A DNA stretch of 64,000 nt. Source: Lumbricus rubellus (lineage: Eukaryota > Annelida > Clitellata > Crassiclitellata > Lumbricidae). This document shows, piece after piece, positions 23,061 to 64,000 of the stretch (position 1 is the first letter of the stretch; the number at the start of each line of letters is the position of its first letter). The notes beneath the pieces are model-generated. The model saw only the letters and a list, made by a program, of their open reading frames with translations, was not told the DNA's origin and ran no database searches. Location: NCBI GenBank assembly GCA_945859605.1, contig OX243812.1, positions 50,808,283 to 50,872,282 of the forward strand, written 5' to 3'. The translations under genes were made by a program, and so were the position numbers.

Positions 23061-24111
23061 ACACAGGCAGTGGCCAATTATTCAGGCATTGACGACATGA
23101 TGTGATAGCTAGAAGAACCTGGAGGCAATGTCACTTTCCTCACCTATATATAGTAATGTCCTTTTTCTCCTTGGAAGTTGTCGGCACTTCGGAACAAATT
23201 TGACTAACATCGACTTCTTCCTCTGCGTTCTCCGCTGTAACTGCAGGAATATCGGCACTTAGAATTTGCATCTTAAAAAACGAATTGATGGAGGGAATGC
23301 CGACCATAGCAGCCTCAATTTTTGGATTTTTCTCTGCTCGTTTCTGACTGCCACAACTGTACTGCGTTTTACGGCATTCAATCTTATTTGGTGATTATTT
23401 TCGTTTAGGCACCGCAATAGTGATGATCCAGATAAATTAAGTAAATGAATTAATGCAGTGACTGCTATTATGAGCGCGAAGGAATGAACACTGCAATGTG
23501 CAGTGTGTACCAGTCACTTCAACGCTTGACTCGTATAGAGACATTGACAGAGACAAAGACAGGTGCACACATTGCACACACTGAGTGAGAGAGAGAGAGT
23601 GAGAGAGGCAGACAGACAGACATCTCTGTCTGACAGACATAGAGAGACAGACAGATAGAGACACACAGATAGGCACACACAGTGTCACACACAGACAGCA
23701 AGAATTAGGAGCCGAAAAGAAAGCAGATACTATTATTTCAAGCATAATTCCTTAATGGATGAACGTATACAATATTACCCTAACCGTATAGGCTCCACCC
23801 CAACGCACAACTAAGACTTTTAGTGTTGATGTCTAATACGGGTCAAATGCTCTCACATCCGTTGACCCATACAGTTTCGACAGACACAACACATGCGTGT
23901 CATTTATCATATCCGTCGTATCCAGGCTATAGGTCTACAATGTCTACATTATGGCCAGACTCTACAATCTGAAACTAACTATAAAACAAAGAACTCTGAA
24001 AAAGTACATGGAACTTTTTTTACTAAAATAAGCTCGGGGGCCCTTTGGAGCTCGGGGGCCCGTGGATTTTGTCCACCTTCGTTACATGGTTGTTACGCCA
24101 CTGCTACTGAG

Positions 24112-25700
24112 CAGCTTCTCATTTTGAACAAAGTCAAACCGTTGACAAAAGTTCCAACTCAAATGACTGAGCACGTTTGGATGCTGCAGACCGGCAAGGC
24201 TAAAAGAAGCTAACATCGGCTGCAAACTCCTCCATAACAGTAGCCTAAACGGACGTCGAGAGCAATTTACTCCTTCAAGATGTTGCTATTTCAAGACGAG
24301 TACCCTATTAGACTAGACTACAGCAACGATTTGAGTCATCATGTAGATTATCTTATCACAAACATGTGTTGAAACATCTGAAAATAATTTTAATCTGCTT
24401 GGGACATGCATATATAATTCTACATGACCGCCATTGGTTTAAAACCCCATCAGCAACCACTGCCCCTGGGGACGATCTGGTTCTCCTATGTTCTTTCTCT
24501 TTGCATCCACAGAAGGTCATTGCCGATGCCACAGGGACACCATTTGGTTGCAATCTCTGGTATTCATCGAAGCTGTTGTTAGGCTTGAATTTCTTTCACA
24601 GTGACGTGTCATTAGAAGAGAGGAAGTTTATCATAGCAGTTCTAATGAACAATAAGGTTCTGAGGAATTCCCATAATGCATACCATAACTCTTCTCCCAA
24701 CCATTCACAAAAAGGCTAGAGTAGACCATCATCATATTTTTTAAGAAATTCAACTCGTGGCTTGTTCTGCATCCTGAAACTGTTCGATGCACTTCTGGAA
24801 CACGATCCAAGTGGTCGGATAAATCACGAAGACTGCATAAAGAGCTCGACAAGCTGCAGATCCATAAAGGTTACCAGTGATCTAGCCGAGCCAGGTGTCA
24901 CCCATACTCAGAATTACAATGCCACAAGTGCAATGAATGAATAGCAAACACAATTTCTATCCGAAATTGTACAAGAGCATCAGCATCGCAACTTGTTCTC
25001 GGCACGAACAAAGAAGAGTATCGTGAAACCTTCAAGGTCGCAATGACATTGATTAAGTACCTCAGCAGCAGTAATAATAATTAAAATTTTTATCACCAGA
25101 CAGTGTAATCATTAGTAATCATGAATGCAATGATATCGTAGTATTATATTGAATTTTGGTTTGAAGATACACGGTTGACTATAATAATTATGCTCAATGT
25201 TCGACTGTTCGCATTTGTGATACATGGTAAAACTTTGATGGTGTTGTGCAAGTCCTAAATATTAATATTTTCTCATGCAATTTTGTGTGTGATGTTTCTG
25301 GAGGGAATGGCACCAAATGGAAACTTGGAGAACAGTAGATTCCAACTTTCATTTTTAACAACCACCCTACTACACGTCGTGTTGAAAAACGTATAATACA
25401 CAGGGGATTTTGCCGAAGAATATGGCTAAATTATTTTCTCAAGAGAAAATATGAAGACTGAAAAAAATTGGCTGATTGCCTTCGTTAATTTCAAACAAAT
25501 CACAGACTCGAGAGGACATGCACACGACTCGCTGTCATTTAGCTCCATTGAACATAACAGATAATTATAATTATGCTCATTAGAAAACCTTTCTTAACGT
25601 CTAGAAATCTGTTCAGTAGCCTATACGTCTACAGTTGGTTCGGTTTCTGACTATATATTTCGGGCTTACATATGGGCCTATAACTATGAATATGGGCCTA
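24112..25700. other. Intergenic DNA, nothing recognised
   Basis: Short open frames on both strands near 24360-24850 show no family resemblance. No repeats with clear ends. Confidence 0.45.
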
Positions 25701-25704
25701 TATA

Positions 25705-26318
25705 TACACTGTGCCCCATAAAAAACACACCAAAAAACTTTGTCATGAAATGCATGTAAGTCTAATGTTAAATAAGAAAAAGTAATGTTTCGTTTAAGAA
25801 GATGTTCGAAGTGATGTCCCTTCGCTTGAACGCAGGCTCTCAGCCTTGCCCCCCCCCCTTCACTGTTCAATAGCTTTGTCAATGACACTCTGCTTCAACT
25901 GTGCCCACACAACGATGAGGCGCTCCTTCAACTCGTTGATGTCCCGTATTGCTGTCTGAATCTTTCGCAGCAGTACATCGCGGCCATTTTTATTCCAACC
26001 CTTCTGCGGGAACTCTTTTATCAACCGACGACTACTGTAAGCCTTCAACAATACTAAATTCTTAATAACAAATTTATCTTCGCTGCATGCTGAAAACCAT
26101 TTTAACTATAAGTTACTAATCTCTGTTTAAATGTTTCCAAACACGCCTAGTCGGCGTCACTGCCTCCAACAGCAACCACTTCTGTGAGTAAGTAAAATGT
26201 AAAATATTTTGTGGCAAAATTATTTGAAAAACAACGTACAAACTTCTATTACAATTGGCTTAGTTTTATAGTAGATATTTGAAAAGTTTTTTGGTGTTTT
26301 TTTATGGGGCACAGTGTA
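25705..26318. mobile_element. Mariner-like inverted-repeat element (defective) 4
   Basis: Ends TACACTGTGCCCCATAAAAA and its inverse, the same terminal sequence as the inner element at 10205. The minus strand codes a short transposase C-terminal relic (AIRDINELKERLIVVWAQ). Confidence 0.85.
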
Positions 26319-27137
26319 TATCTATATAGGCCTATACTATACACTATGCAGGTCATTTGTTTAACGACTTTATCAAAGATTATAAAAGAGTCATTATAAA
26401 TTATGTATCATTGTATCTCAGAAGTGTTGCTGGTGTTAGCGCTTTCAGCATTTCACAATAGGCCTATAAATATATATTTATATTTAGGCTACCTTTTCAT
26501 GCCTTCCTTAAAATTATGATATTATAAAATTTTGTTTCAAATTGACTTCAATTCCAGGAATAACCTTGCTCTCTTAAAATTCGAGCTGAAAAGATAATAA
26601 GCAGAAATTCTTCGTCACTGTGGCCATAACCGACTGACTTACCTAGGCCTATTCACGTATACCGTCAACGGTGCCGACATTGTCATAAAAGAAAAGATGT
26701 AGGACTATTATACAAAACAATGCTCTTCCTGTGATGCTCTTGGCCTATCTGAGGTCCACAGATAAATTAATAATTTATACCAGAAAATATATAATTGGAC
26801 ACGAATGAGTCTTTAGATATTTTGAGGCCAAATTGCAACCGTAATAAAAATTATTGTCACAATATTATAGCTGCGTCGGGGCGAGTTTCCTTGTTTCCTG
26901 TAAATATTATAGACTTCCTATCAACTGTCAACTGTCAAGCAAGATTGACGATACTCGTCTAGCGCCTGATTAATTAAAAGTCCAATGTAGCCTGATGACT
27001 TTTATGCGCTCTTATTAGCCTATATAAAATAGCGCATAGAATAAATAATGATGACAATACAATACAATACAATATAAGCTTATAGCGAAAGAGATAATTA
27101 TCAGCCAAAGGGTGATGCACCACACTGATTAATTTCG

Positions 27138-27190
27138 AGACTTTATATAGCGCCTCTTCAGGAAAAATCTACTCAGAAGCGAACATTTGT
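27138..27190 (-). repeat. Dispersed LINE/SINE 3' tail, inverted
   Basis: TTTATATAGCGCCTCTTCAG...CTACTCAGAAGCG, inverse of the shared tail. Confidence 0.65.
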
Positions 27191-27352
27191 AAGGATACGT
27201 GAGACAGGTGCACATGTACACATGTGGGCCTATGTACGATTAAACAAAGGAATAACAGATTTTGAAGCCTACAAGTGGAGAGACGGAGGAACTGTGAAGA
27301 CAGGCACTTTGTGGATTTCTTGATCTGTCTTTGTGTATCAACAGCGTCATTC

Positions 27353-27505
27353 TCATCATCGTCGTCGTCATCATCACCATCATCATCACCACATCATCAT
27401 CACCACATCATCATCACCACATCATCATCATCATCAACATCATCATCATCATCATCATCATCATCGTCACCGTCATCATCAACATCATCATCATCATCGT
27501 CGTCG

Positions 27506-27542
<37 letters not shown>

Positions 27543-27622
27543 TGTTGTTGTAGTTGCCGTCGTCGTCATCGCAAGCAGCATCATCAACAACGACATCATC
27601 AGCATCATCATCATCTCTCTAT
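27353..27622. repeat. (ATC)n microsatellite
   Basis: About 270 bases of ATC with CAC and GTC interruptions. Predicted proteins here are artefacts. Confidence 0.96.
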
Positions 27623-27857
27623 AATATTTTTAAAAATGATTTTTACCATCATCATTCAAAGATAAATTAGATTAACTGTGAACGTCAATTACAAGAAAAT
27701 ATTCAAAATTTTACTTTCATAAATTTGTAGTTGAAGCTTGAGTCAATTTACTTGAATGTCAGTCAATAAAGTAAATTGAAAAGAAATAATAATTATGATG
27801 TCATCGGTGACGGATAGTTGATCAGCAGACGTTGTAATGCAACATAGCATTGTAAAG

Positions 27858-28135
27858 CAGTGAAAGGTAACATTTAATTAAACGTAAGATTTAAAGTAAT
27901 GCAATGTAACCTTGTAAAGTAATGCAATGTAACTTTGTAAAGTAGTGCAGCATAACATTTAAAGTAATGCAACGTAACATTGTGAAGTAATGCAGTGTGA
28001 CGTTATAAAGTAATGAAACGTAACATTTAAAGTATTGCAATGTAACATTGTAAAGTATTGCAATGCAACTTGTAAAGTAATGAAACGTGACATTGTAAAG
28101 TAATGCAACATGACATGTAAAGTAATGCAAATCTT
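27858..28135. repeat. Irregular 18-22 bp minisatellite (GTAAAGTAATGCAATGTAAC)
   Basis: About twelve degenerate units. The sequence after it (ATCTTCAAAATGTCTCAGCGCCC) resembles 62.8 kb, marking another dispersed repeat family. Confidence 0.88.
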
Positions 28136-28887
28136 CAAAATGTCTCAGCGCCCTACACAGTATATCCACGCCGCGTTAGGGAGAGACCAGCATATTCATC
28201 AAATCATGAAAATCTGGGTCATAGCGAAATATCTGCACCATTTTCTTGCAGAAAATTTTCTGTAGGATTTTATTTTAAGGGCGTAGCTGTATGAATGCAA
28301 TTCATGAATGTATCGAGAAGAAAGGACCAGTTTGCTGTCAAACGGACAGCATACGCATGTGTGTTTGCATTCCATTATTATCGCATCGTGTGTATTGTAG
28401 GCCTATCAGTTATAGGCTATAAGCATTGTATCGTTGGCTTAGGCGCAGTGTAACGTGATGCATGTAGCCTGATGTATTGTATGTATATTTGCGACTCTAT
28501 TTATAGGCAGAAGACTCACAGAACAATTTACTCAGGGATGGCTCCTGAACAAGAGCGGCAAGGACAACAGGACATAGCTGTATCTCAAGGACTTTAAGAA
28601 TAATACAGTTAAACAATAATTACAACGAGACACTTGAACATAATATTATTCGAGTAAGGATTCACGCATATGAACTGAAATTGCAGCAGTGTTCAATGAA
28701 GCAGACGCAAAATGATGGTCCAACATATAGATTAAATCTGTGAGTGCATTAACATATCTTTCTACTCAAATAAGTTTTAAGTTTTTTACAGCGACATGTT
28801 TCATTTATGAATAGCGTGTCTGTTACAGTAGATGTCATATAAATCTGTTTCTCGATTAACGGTCGGGTCGGTCTTTCGCAAGCAACG

Positions 28888-57202
<28,315 letters not shown>

Positions 57203-57602
57203 CTGGATGATGGTATAGACAGACGATTAGAGTATAATAGAATTATACCTTAGAGGAGTAGGTGTAGAATACAAAGCGTTAACAAGACGTCATGGGTGTA
57301 GCTAACAACGCCATGTCACGTGTTACAGCAAATCCACATATCGTATAGACTATAGAGCCTAGTCTGCTAATTATCGAGTTTCAGTTTAATAACTGTACAG
57401 TCTTCCAGGAGCTATCCTGGAAATGAAAACTGGATCAACTTTTAATAATCAATTGAAGCTGCACTTGCTCTCGAGCTCATGACATTTACTCTGACAGTTG
57501 ACATTTAATATTTATGCGTGTAAAGCATCATATAGAAGTGGCTTGCTGCTGACGACGTTGTAGAAATTGTCTGAATTACATTACATTACATTAACTTGTG
57601 AT

Positions 57603-57991
57603 CAGGGGCGGATCCAGGGGTAAATCCGGCCATGGCCCACCCATTTAAAAATTGCATGGGACGTGCCCCCCATTTGGTTTCAAGAACCTTTAAAGACTAG
57701 AGAGGTCATCATGGTATATTCCGAAGAGATCAGGACCGGACGACTAAAAAAAGGTCATCAGATTTTTTGGCATGAAAAATGGTAAGCTTATTTTTTCAGA
57801 CATTTCGGCCGGATGACTAAAAAAGGTCATCAGATTTTTGGCATGAAAAATGTTAAGCTTATTTTTTCAGACATTTCGGCGGGATGACTTAAAAAAGAGG
57901 TCATCAGATTTTTCCGGCAAAGATCACCGAAAATTGAAATATTTTGCCCCACTTTCAAAATTTCTGTATCCGCCTTGCGCGCCCCTGCATG
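57603..57991. mobile_element. hAT-type MITE (CAGGGGCGGATCCAGG end)
   Basis: Left end CAGGGGCGGATCCAGGGG; right end diverged (TATCCGCC...GCCCCTGCATG). CTTGTGAT flanks both sides (57595-57602, 57992-57999). The interior has three ACTAAAAAAGGTCATCAGATT units. Confidence 0.72.
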
Positions 57992-58115
57992 CTTGTGATG
58001 AACAGAACGCAGATGAAACCATGGGAAATATAGACTACACATAGACTACAGACAGAGATCTTCACAAAACATAAAATTCAAAGTGTTCTGCTGCACGTAA
58101 TTATTACACACAAAC

Positions 58116-58368
58116 ATGGGCGGAGTTTATCAGAGGGACAGAAGGAGGGTAAGCCTCCCAACAAGACCCAGACTCAGATATTTTGCTGGAAAAATATGCT
58201 AGGGTGGTTCTTTTTACGATATTTCGACCGAAGGACTAAAGAAAGTCATCAACTTTTTTGGTCGAGAAAAAACATTTTGCACGTCATTCTGGATCAAGCA
58301 TCCGCGCCACATAGCCCAATTTATTTTTGCCTTCCCCCTCAAGAACGGAAAACAAACTCCGCCCGTGC
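58116..58368. mobile_element. 253-bp MITE (GGGCGGAGTTT ends)
   Basis: Inverted ends ATGGGCGGAGTTT / AAACTCCGCCCGTG(C) and an exact 8-bp duplication ACACAAAC (58108-58115, 58369-58376). Confidence 0.85.
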
Positions 58369-58399
58369 ACACAAACCCATTCGATGCTAGATAGCCTAC

Positions 58400-59340
58400 A
58401 TTGCTGCACTTTGACCAGCACCAGTTGACCCTACATGCCTAATATTGCCTATACTACGTTAGAGACACGCATCGACCTTTTCGTGCGCTTTTTCGTCTTT
58501 ATGTAGGCTATTATAGTTACAAATTACAATTGAATGGTGTTAACGATGCCAGGCATTTCCTGACACGTCGATCCTGCTGGACGTCATCTCACAAGGTGTG
58601 ACCCTGCAAAGTCACGAACAGCTATAGACTAGTGGGAGTTACTTTTTGTTGAGCCATTATGACGTCTGTTCAGCAATTGCTCTTCACAGAAGAAGTCGTT
58701 CGTTCTTGTCATTCGGTTCTGAATGGAATATAATTATGGCTAGTCATCGATCCGAAGATAGGTCGCGTGATGCACAACATTCTTGTCCATCAAACTTCTG
58801 TTTTCGTCTCATTTAGAAAATCGGTCGAATGATAAAAATCCAAACTACGAATTTGTGTTAATTATCAACTCCTTGATATTTCATGTCTTCGATCTGAGCT
58901 CTGGCTTAATGAACTAATCAGTTAATTTTTAGATGGTTTATTGCACCTCAGCTTTATGACGTTCGTTCGTAGATGTTTGGAGATAACAGAGTTGCTATAG
59001 GCTACAAGGCTTTTAACGTGCAGTTGTACACAAAATGTGCAATTCTAAATTAATTTGTGCAGTTGTAAAAACACTTCTGTACAGTTAAAACTAGCATAAA
59101 AGTCCTCCGATTGGAAGTAATTTACCATGGATGATGGGAAAGGAAAGAAGGAGTTGTGCAGTTGTAAAAATTCTTTAAAACATCCCTGCTCTATAGTTAT
59201 TCACCAAGAACCGTTTATAAACAGGAATGGAATCTTTTCATTTAGCGTCGTTGTACAAGTTTTAGAGTAATTTAGACGATAACTTAATCGGGGTTGCGGA
59301 AATTGCATACCTTTAAAAAGTAGGCCTATTCAACTATTAC
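58400..59340. other. No feature seen
   Basis: Mixed sequence on the far side of gene 1's first visible exon. It is expected to be gene 1 intron. The stretch near 59017-59165 (GTGCAGTTGTA) resembles 17335-17490 and 52690-52830, a weak dispersed repeat. Confidence 0.45.
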
Positions 59341-59343
59341 CTT

Positions 59344-59726
<383 letters not shown>

Positions 59727-59975
59727 TTTTCATGAAGGCAGCTTGACGACTAATTATGCTTGTAAAGTAGCCTACATGTAAGAAATTGCCTTTGGAGATT
59801 CAAAAGATAATTATTTGTAGCATTACAATCGGATTTTTACGTGGGGCGACATCTATGGCTGAGTGGCTGAGAGTGAAATAGAGGCACAAAATATTTCACG
59901 AGATTCTAGTCCTGTAATAGAGGGTCCATTAGACAGAGTGGCAGACGATAATTGTTATTCACTCATTCATTTAAG

Positions 59976-60030
59976 TATTTATATAGCGCCTCTTCAAAGA
60001 AACTACTCAGAGGCGCTCCCGACTGTTATT
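59976..60030 (-). repeat. Dispersed LINE/SINE 3' tail, inverted
   Basis: ATTTATATAGCGCCTCTTCA...CTACTCAGAGGCGCTCCCGAC, a well-preserved inverse tail. Confidence 0.7.
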
Positions 60031-60668
60031 GTATGGGTGACCCAATGATTAGATTTTGTAAGACTCGTGATATTTTAGGAAGTAGGCAAATGAACGAACG
60101 AACTGCGTCTCAATGAAACCAAATTAGAGGCCAGGTTTCAGGAACTCGAGCATCATCAGTAGGTGAACACCACTGGCCAGGTAATTAATAATACTGGATA
60201 GAGAGTTGCATTCAGACTCGTGAGATGAAGCTATTCCGCATCTTCAGGTAATTATTACCGGCATTGTTGTTGCTAGGAAATACAATGTAGGTCGAAGGTA
60301 TTGTTTAGACTTCAGAATGTGTCACGTCTTTTTCTGCTAACGCTGGAGACACGTGACTACTATTTTCAGGTCTTCGATGTAATTATATGTAGGCCTATAT
60401 TATAATAGAAAGACAAACAATATCTTTCCTGTGTAATGAAATGAATACCTTTGTCTATATAGCACGTAGTGTGTACTAGGCCTAGTTATAGCACAATCAT
60501 GCCAAGAGAAAGCTCCTTAGCTTACACAATGGAATTACAGAATAAGTAGGATATACTGGACTTGGACTAGAGAGCAAATGTTTATCATCATTATTTTGAA
60601 AAGTGGGGACAAACCAACACAGAGTTAAAAAAAACAATATCTCGCGTAAACTTTAACTCGGTTAGGCC

Positions 60669-62215
60669 CAGGCCCGCCGACAGAAATTCCGGGCCCCTGG
60701 GCAGGGTAGTCACGGGCCCTAAACTATCTTTAGGCTATTATAAAATAGAAATAAGAAGAGTGTGTGCAGGCCTATATAGGCCTACGCATGTACGATAGCC
60801 TAATATACAAGCCGATAGGCTATTATGATTTTAATCACTTCTTGATAATGTAACAAGAATGGAGCAAGAGAGGAGAGCAAAACAAGCAACAATCTGGACA
60901 CCGGAGGGAAGACGTGGCAGAGGGAGGCCAAGGAAGAACTGGATGGGGACTATACGAGAGGATTTACAAGATCTTGAGATGACATGGAACGATGCTGTCG
61001 AGGTGGCGATGGACAGAGTGGAGTGGAGAAGCTGCGTTGCCCGATGTGCAGAGCTGCACGGGAAGGACTAAGGTTCTAAGGTAAGGTTCTTGATAATATT
61101 ATTAATAAATTAAAATTTCAACTTTTTTGTAGGACCTAATCATGAAAAATGCAACTTTTCTGGATTTAACCGCCATGGAGCAAATCGCTTATAATTTCCT
61201 AGTATTCTAGTTTAATGATTTTGCAGGATCATATTCGATTGCTCCGGAGTTCCAAGGTCATTCAGTCTGTCTTACTTCATAACAGATAGGTCTAGGCCTA
61301 CTTTTAATTTACTTGAGCTTGCTGAAAGATCCTTCAGCTTCCGCAACAGAAACACGTCCTAATGGCAGAGTACCAACATCTCAACCAAGTCTTATCAGTT
61401 TATAAAATGCCAATATTTTCGTAAGTTTTATTTTATGTCATCTTTTGGGATTAGGATTCTAATATCAAAAAAATATTTTCATACATTCTGTTTTGTTCAT
61501 CAGGTAGGCCTACGTTTAATTCACTAGAATCAACCGAGGTAGAAGTGATAGGCTCTGACTTGCCTTATTTTGAGAATCCGGATTTACGTGCGACTACCGT
61601 CTTCTTGGCAAACGTTCATAGGCCTATTAGCTTTTTCTTTTTGTTTTTGTGCTCCATATTTGTGTCTATATTTCATCGTTGCAAAAGAAATTTGTAATTT
61701 GAATTTGCATACTTTATGATTGAAAACGGGCAATGCAAACTTAGTTATGAGACAGTAATGTTAGGCTACGTACAAAAGGGCAACAATCGTAAGCTTTGAA
61801 GGCCTAGTATGTGATCATAGGTTGGGCCCGCAATAAATTCATGAAAAATTTTGCGCTGATACGGTCTGACTGGAATAAACTTCCGAACTATATACATGTA
61901 CGCCGCAAATAATCTTATTTGTCTAAGATTTATAATGAGTAGACTTTCAAGTGACGCGCTTTCGTACAAGATTGTTTTTTTGGGCGCGTTATAAATGACA
62001 ATTTATTTTTATAGACTACGATAATAATAATCTCATTAGGAATAATAATAATAATACATATATAATATTAATAACAAAAATAACAGAAATAATGAAAATA
62101 ATAGAATAATAATTAAGCATTAATAAAAAAATTATGATCAATTTTGCCCGGGCCCCCTTGAAGCTCCCGGGCCCCTGGGCATTTGCCCCCCCTGTCCCCC
62201 CTCTCGGCGGGCCTG
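60669..62215. mobile_element. hAT-type element (CAGGCCCGCCGA ends) with LINE fragment inside
   Basis: 1547 bp with inverted ends CAGGCCCGCCGA / TCGGCGGGCCTG, and GGGCCCCTGGGCA in both arms. An exact 8-bp duplication GTTAGGCC flanks it (60661-60668, 62216-62223). No transposase was recognised. Confidence 0.88.
60850..61080 (+). mobile_element. LINE reverse-transcriptase C-terminal fragment B
   Basis: Codes RRGRGRPRKNWMGTIREDLQ and VEWRSCVARCAEL, the same protein end type as fragment A but a different family. It lies inside the hAT-type element. Confidence 0.78.
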
Positions 62216-62478
62216 GTTAGGCCTACTAGCTCAATTCACTTTCTATGACTTCTTACGTGCGCATCTGCTAATTGTGCAGGCTGGCTTAGTGAATAGTGAT
62301 ATTTTGTCGGGTGAGTTTATAGCCTACTCTTTATACTTCTATCTGTTGTGCGGCTTGTGCCCATGTAGGCTATGTCATCGAGACTCAGCGGCGCCGCCAG
62401 GATTTTTTTTCTGTACGCACAACTTGCACAAAATGATATGAAGCGAACAGCGATCGATACGAGCTTATATGCGTATAT

Positions 62479-63412
62479 CAGTACTTAAAGTGTAAAAAAA
62501 GAAGTGCCAGGACGCTGTATTGTAATTGGTCGTCAGTGGCGGCGCCGAAGGCGCGAAGTTGCGAGTGCCAAAGGCACGAAGCCCGTCCCGACTAGGGGGT
62601 CTGGGGGAGCGTCGTAAGCTCCCCCAGCGGGGTCTGGGGCGGAGCCCCAGCGATCAGCGCATTTTTGGCTGTGTCAACCTCAAATTGAGCCATTTTTAGG
62701 CTTTTTTGCCAGCTATTTGTGAACGATAAAGTCGCGAAAACTTCAAAAATACGTGGTTTTTTAGTGTCGCAAGCTACCAAGATAATGTAATGTAATGTAA
62801 ATCTTCGAGAATTTCTCAGCGCCCACAAAAGCCACGTCAGGGAGACCAGCTTATTCACCGGCGCTATATCAAATCAAGTCCGCAATAGCCAGAGCTGCCG
62901 TTTCCGTTCCGGTGCCAGGTCAAAATCCGGGGAGGTCAAGCCGAGGAGACAGCATGGTGCTACGGTGGTTGTCGGTGATGGTGATAGTTGGGTGATAAAA
63001 ATTGATTCGAATCTGGATAGGATAGCTTGAAGAGTTCGGTTTTCAGTCGTGAATGGAAAGCAGCAGAGGTTGAGTGCAAGCGGAGGAGAGGTTGAATTTG
63101 GAGGGGAGATTAGAAACAACAGAAATCAAAATGTTAGTGTAAAAGAGAAAGGTTCTTCTCTTGATCGTAAGCTCCAGCAGCGGGGTCTGGGGCGGAGCCC
63201 CAGCGACCAGCGCATTTTTGGCTGTGTCGACCTCAAATGGAGCCATTTTTAGGCAGTCATGGCCGGTCGTCCGTAACTGCATGGACGCCGTCCATGCAGT
63301 CATGGACGACCGTCCAGGCAGTGCTGGCCAAATAAGTGGCAGGACGGCGTCCAGCCTCGAAAATAAGTGCCTGGACGCCGTCCATGACCGTCCTGGAGCA
63401 CTTTAAGCCCTG
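62479..63412. mobile_element. hAT-type non-autonomous element (CAGKRCTTAAAGTG ends)
   Basis: Ends CAGTACTTAAAGTG and CACTTTAAGCCCTG. Flanks GCGTATAT and CCGTATAT differ at one base. GGACGCCGTCCATG palindromes and a GGGGCGGAGCCCCAGCG block occur twice. A (TAATG)n-headed repeat at about 62786-62880 is inserted inside. Related inverted sequence lies at 14.5-15.1 kb. Confidence 0.8.
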
Positions 63413-63933
63413 CCGTATATGCCTACTGGCGATTATGAGGTATCACCAGCATAAGCTTTTTGCTCCATTTTGGGTATACGCATACAGATAATTTTTCACA
63501 GTTTAAACAGGCCTAACTACCAACAAAGCGTTTCAAAATTCATCCGCCATCCAGTTACATTTTACCTATTTATAAAGTATAGGGCCTAACCGGTGTAGGT
63601 CTAAACTCTAAAGGCTTCAAATTATAACCCCCCCTCCTAAACACTACCCCCCCCCCTGCAAACTGTAATTTGCATCAATCATCGCATTTATTGGACTAAA
63701 AATATCAGAAAAATCATCTCGCTTCTTGTTTTGGTCTGAAGATTTTCATCCGTCATTCCACTTTGTGGTTTGGTTTGTTATCAATATTTTTATCTGTAAC
63801 TAAAATACTAAATTGCCGCTGAAGTTACATGGAAAAATGGCTTCGAGGCTATTATTTTTTCCCGATTAAAATAGGCTATTGACAACAAACCACGAAGTGG
63901 GATTACGGATGAAAATCTTCAGAGTGTAAGTCA

Positions 63934-64000
63934 GTGGCGTAATTACGGGGGGGGGCAAGGGGCAGCCGCCCCCCAAATGAAAGGGCTACCCCCAGCTGCC
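63934..64000 (+). mobile_element. Start of a hAT-type element cut by the window edge
   Basis: CAGTGGCGTAATTACGGGGG, resembling the CAGTGGCGTAACAA end of the hAT element at 22.3 kb. Only 67 bases are visible. Confidence 0.5.

Larger units (their letters stand above)
22307..24103 (-). mobile_element. hAT element, internally deleted
   Basis: 1797 bp with inverted ends CAGTGGCGTAACAA / TTGTTACGCCACTG and a perfect 8-bp target duplication CTACTGAG (22299-22306 and 24104-24111). GGGGGCCCGTGGA subterminal blocks mirror each other. Only the C-terminal dimerisation region of the transposase remains. Confidence 0.92.

Noticed and set aside
24356..24852. Possible coding exons around 24.4-24.8 kb
   Set aside because: No family resemblance, no consistent splice sites, short frames on both strands.

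Overview
This is eukaryotic, animal-type DNA: spliced exons with GT..AG introns, tRNA-derived SINEs, LINE 3' ends, many short DNA transposons with target-site duplications, and long microsatellites. The exons are those of natriuretic-peptide-receptor-like membrane guanylyl cyclases. Two such genes in tandem, plus a complete virus-like Polinton/Maverick, suggest an invertebrate deuterostome, perhaps an echinoderm. That assignment is an inference and is not proven here.

Host genes, both on the minus strand. Gene 1 runs from 57.2 kb down to a stop codon at 28.9 kb. I recovered 15 exons whose splice phases all join: the end of the ligand-binding domain, a Cys-containing juxtamembrane stretch, one membrane helix, a pseudokinase (kinase-homology) domain, a coiled dimerisation helix and a guanylyl cyclase domain with its metal, base-selecting and transition-state residues. 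Its 5' exons lie beyond the right edge. Gene 2 starts at about 20.7 kb with a signal peptide and runs leftward through ligand-binding exons to the juxtamembrane exon at 1.6 kb; its membrane and intracellular parts lie beyond the left edge. The last two exons seen in gene 2 match the first two seen in gene 1 in phase and layout (one is 155 bp in both), so the genes are tandem duplicates.

The main find is a 16,037-bp Polinton/Maverick (adintovirus-like) at 33066-49102, inside a kinase-homology-domain intron of gene 1. It has AG...CT ends, inverted terminal repeats of about 235 bp and a perfect 6-bp target duplication (GACAGA). On the minus strand it carries a DDE integrase with chromodomain and a zinc-ribbon/phospholipase-A2-like protein. 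On the plus strand it carries a packaging ATPase, a probable minor capsid protein, a hydrophobic pX-like core protein, a dUTPase-fold protein without catalytic residues, a 299-aa conserved-type protein, a frame-broken amphipathic (VI-like) protein, the double-jelly-roll major capsid protein, a SAP/NUMOD-like protein, protein-primed DNA polymerase B, an adenain-like protease, and two tandem fibre genes with near-identical shafts but unrelated heads. Almost every start codon is preceded by a TATA(A)AA motif touching the ATG. Almost all frames are open. Together these genes would cover replication, integration, packaging, capsid assembly and maturation, membrane passage and attachment. At its left end the element has a 1.7-kb non-core segment with a 94-bp tandem repeat containing palindromes.

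The rest is repeat-rich intron and intergenic DNA. It includes at least seven mariner-like inverted-repeat elements (one part of a three-deep nest), a hAT element with a transposase remnant, many short hAT-type MITEs with exact 8-bp duplications, tRNA-headed SINEs (some sharing a 3' tail with a LINE), and GA, CCA, GAT, ATC and AAT microsatellites.
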